NCBI GenBank assembly: GCA_965249035.1
Contig: CBDFKV010000007.1
Span: 186,001 to 250,000, forward strand
DNA length: 64,000 bases
DNA from: CBDFKV01 sp965249035
GTDB lineage: Bacteria > Pseudomonadota > Gammaproteobacteria > Arenicellales > Poriferihabitantaceae
Direction of reading: 5' to 3'
The number at the start of each line of letters is the position of its first letter. Position 1 is the stretch's first letter. A model generated the notes under the pieces. It was not told where the DNA came from, did no database searches, and saw only the letters and a program-made list of their open reading frames with translations. Shown here one piece after another: positions 62,332 to 64,000 of this stretch. The translations under genes were made by a program, and so were the position numbers.

Positions 62332-63732
62332 TTGCTAAATACCGGAATACTTCTTAAAAAGCCTGGAGAAAGTGTTTATGCTCGATATCGCCGTTTTGCC
62401 ATAGCAAACCACGGGCTTCACGTTTCATATCAAGCAATACGAATGGCGTTGATTGCTCAATCCTCCTGCCGTGGCTATAGTGGCAGAATAACAAGCGTAC
62501 AATTAGCTCAAGAATACGAGAAAAATAGAATCTGCGAAGATTCACTTCGAGTAGAAACTCCGATTTTTGCTGCTTCAGTTACTACCGTTATTAAAAAGAA
62601 TTGTGTGCGGTGTGCAGAAGTTGGATATCACAGTGACGTGTTCGACATCTTGTGGGTATCAACCTGTCCGATACACAACGAACCTCTGACTTATAAATGC
62701 ACCAACTGCAACAATACGTGGCCTACTGCGTACACGCTATATAGCCATGATTGCAATGTCTGCGGTGTGAGACTATCAACCGATAAATTGGTGGCTCGTG
62801 GCGCATTTAGAGATCAGGAAGGCTATGAGAGCTTAAGCAAATTACATGAGGTATTTAGAGTTGATAGGGCTAAATATCCAGACACATACAGTTTGCTAAA
62901 TGATCGACTTGAAAAGATAAATAGAAGGCAATTAAACCAACTGTCAGGACTTTACCCGTCTTTAGAAATCAATAGTGCAGGCGATGAAGTAGTGGGCTAC
63001 AGAGTGCTGTTAGAGAGATGTGGCATCCCAGTCTATGATATCCAGACAATGTATTTCCGAGCTAAATCAGCTTTAGGAGAAAGCCACGCTTCATTAGCAC
63101 TCGAGTCATCCCGAACAAAATATTTAGGTTACTTTAGAAAAATAGTAAAAAGGGTATTAAAGGCCGCCTGCAAGCGAAATCATCGACTTGGACAATGCTC
63201 TCGCGAGAGACTACATGCTTCAATAAGTTGTAGTTGCTGTAACAGTTGGGAGTTTTGGAATACACTTGATGACACGGTTGATAACCGTAGCTTTCATGGT
63301 GACGATAGACCTATGTATACTTGGCTCGAAAGAAGCCGTTTGATCGAATTTCATGATGAGCATTATAGGCTTCCTGATTTTCCTGCATACCTACAGACAG
63401 AAGATGAAGGAGAATGTGTGCGTGTCGGTTTACCACGTAGGGCACAAAAACTAATCTTTTATGTAGACTTGTGGACAACGCTGAGAAGTATCTACAATGC
63501 TTTTCGGCAGCGTGAAATGTGTTTTAAAAATGAGGAATTACCCCCTACATTCAGTAATTACCAATTACATCTTATGCTTCCAAGAAGATGTATTCACTCC
63601 CCGCGCTCAAAGTTTTATCCAATGTATATTGAGTGTGTTCGAGGGGAATACAAACTCTCTGTTCCAAAAATGGCGCTAGGTGAGCAGCTAGAAGCTGAAC
63701 CTTTTGAGCCATTAAGGTATGACAGCCATTAG
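62332..63732 (+). CDS. TniQ/TnsD-like zinc protein
   Basis: A 466-residue protein resembling the target-selection proteins of Tn7/Tn5053-type elements. The zinc ligands follow the TniQ pattern: Cys91, Cys94 and His101 in CVRCAEVGYH, Cys112 and His115 in CPIH, Cys123/Cys126 in CTNC and Cys141/Cys144 in CNVC. The rest is divergent, and the N-terminal 90 residues lack the usual TniQ opening. The TTG start has a very strong GAGGTGAGG ribosome site. Its stop codon overlaps that of the convergent SRAP fragment. Confidence 0.6.
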   Translation: MLNTGILLKKPGESVYARYRRFAIANHGLHVSYQAIRMALIAQSSCRGYSGRITSVQLAQEYEKNRICEDSLRVETPIFAASVTTVIKKNCVRCAEVGYHSDVFDILWVSTCPIHNEPLTYKCTNCNNTWPTAYTLYSHDCNVCGVRLSTDKLVARGAFRDQEGYESLSKLHEVFRVDRAKYPDTYSLLNDRLEKINRRQLNQLSGLYPSLEINSAGDEVVGYRVLLERCGIPVYDIQTMYFRAKSALGESHASLALESSRTKYLGYFRKIVKRVLKAACKRNHRLGQCSRERLHASISCSCCNSWEFWNTLDDTVDNRSFHGDDRPMYTWLERSRLIEFHDEHYRLPDFPAYLQTEDEGECVRVGLPRRAQKLIFYVDLWTTLRSIYNAFRQREMCFKNEELPPTFSNYQLHLMLPRRCIHSPRSKFYPMYIECVRGEYKLSVPKMALGEQLEAEPFEPLRYDSH

Positions 63733-64000
63733 ATGCAATTAGTCGTCGAGCTCCATATACCTGCCATTAAGAACAAATCAGTATTGCTAGGTACAAAATG
63801 AAAGGGCTTCTTTGCTTTACCGTCGCGCCGCCACTCGTAAAAACCTGTTGCCGGTATTACGGCGCGTTGGCTTTCAAATAGCCGTTTGAACGATGGCTTT
63901 TCTTGTATCGTTTCAGACCGGGCATTAATCAATAGCTGCCCAGGATTCATCCACTTCGGGGTTAGCCCCCAGCCCATATTAGAGCAAACAAGCTTATTAT
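63729..64000 (-). pseudogene. SRAP/YedK (HMCES-like) gene fragment, C-terminally truncated
   Basis: The frame enters from beyond the window and reads NMGWGLTPKW, LLINARSETIQEKPSFKR, RAVIPATGFYEWRRDG and FLMAGIW, the central SRAP-domain signatures of proteins that cross-link to abasic sites in single-stranded DNA. After AGIW the match stops and a TAA follows within six residues, so about 80 C-terminal residues are missing. The first part, with the catalytic Cys2, lies outside the window. The break marks the right edge of the mobile region. Confidence 0.8.

Larger units (their letters stand above)
51300..63732. mobile_element. Accessory island: decayed Tn7/Tn5053-like transposon carrying a defence-like operon
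   Basis: Everything from just after the GAPDH gene to the broken SRAP gene is unlike the conserved chromosome before it: three insertion sequences of three families, a split resolvase with its res site, a truncated TnsC/TniB-like gene, a TniQ-like gene and a minus-strand defence-like operon. No integrase or TnsB/TniA transposase is present, so the element can no longer move alone. Its left edge is placed by the tandem repeats near 51325-51410 and its right edge by the SRAP break; both are approximate. Confidence 0.5.

Overview
The window looks like chromosome of a gammaproteobacterium that I cannot name to genus. The support is the gene content and order: glmM, gshB, rluC, a complete-looking gspD-to-gspM type II secretion run, recJ, cysM, glnK-amtB under a sigma-54 type promoter, the lolA-rarA-crcB-serS block, pcnB, trpS-scpA-scpB-rluB and the LolA/GspL-type envelope genes. 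No rRNA, tRNA or CRISPR array was found by eye.

Layout. 0-9 kb: cell-wall and thiol metabolism (glmM, gshB), a minus-strand metC/FMN-protein pair, then an overlapping rluC-HAD phosphatase-Rieske-S49 peptidase operon, a Mth938-type protein and hom. 9-19 kb: type II secretion genes D,E,F,G,H,I,J,K,L,M without C or N, running straight into recJ. 20.7-24.9 kb: cysM, then minus-strand ammonium uptake (glnK-amtB, with a near-ideal -24/-12 promoter) and a pyrophosphate/ATP-type phosphofructokinase. 25-29.4 kb: lolA-rarA-crcB-serS and an SDR. 29.5-35.5 kb: an H-NS-like protein, an EamA exporter and a minus-strand membrane-stress-like operon (a previously easy-to-miss 57-residue membrane protein, XpaC-like, TelA-like, SPFH/GYF and zinc-ribbon proteins). 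35.5-51.3 kb: GST, msrA, DUF924, a membrane sulfatase-like protein, a 1282-residue fused FAD/Fe-S/CCG oxidoreductase, a WecA/WbpL-like transferase, pcnB, yciO, trpS, scpAB, rluB and a GAPDH of the ArsJ-associated type with no arsJ beside it.

51.3-64 kb is a mobile, accessory region of different character (AT-richer, insertion sequences, partial genes). It carries a minus-strand defence-like operon: an AAA ATPase and a subtilase that match the IetA/IetS pair, an unrecognised 274-residue partner gene, and a protein that joins a HEPN-type R-x4-H motif to several zinc ribbons. An IS3-family element (IS407-like, 4-bp target duplication TGTG) now sits between the last two. Next to ietA lies a Tn3-type serine resolvase gene split by an IS1595-family element with an 8-bp target duplication; removing the element and one duplication restores the resolvase frame exactly. 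In front of the resolvase start there is a three-subsite res site whose spacing matches Tn3/gamma-delta res. Beyond it are a small MerR-like gene, an IS630-family element, a TnsC/TniB-like ATPase that has lost its Walker A half, a divergent TniQ/TnsD-like zinc protein and a broken SRAP (YedK) gene. Together this reads as the decayed remnant of a Tn7/Tn5053-like transposon (no TnsB/TniA transposase is left) that delivered the defence-like operon, and that was later invaded by three different insertion sequences.
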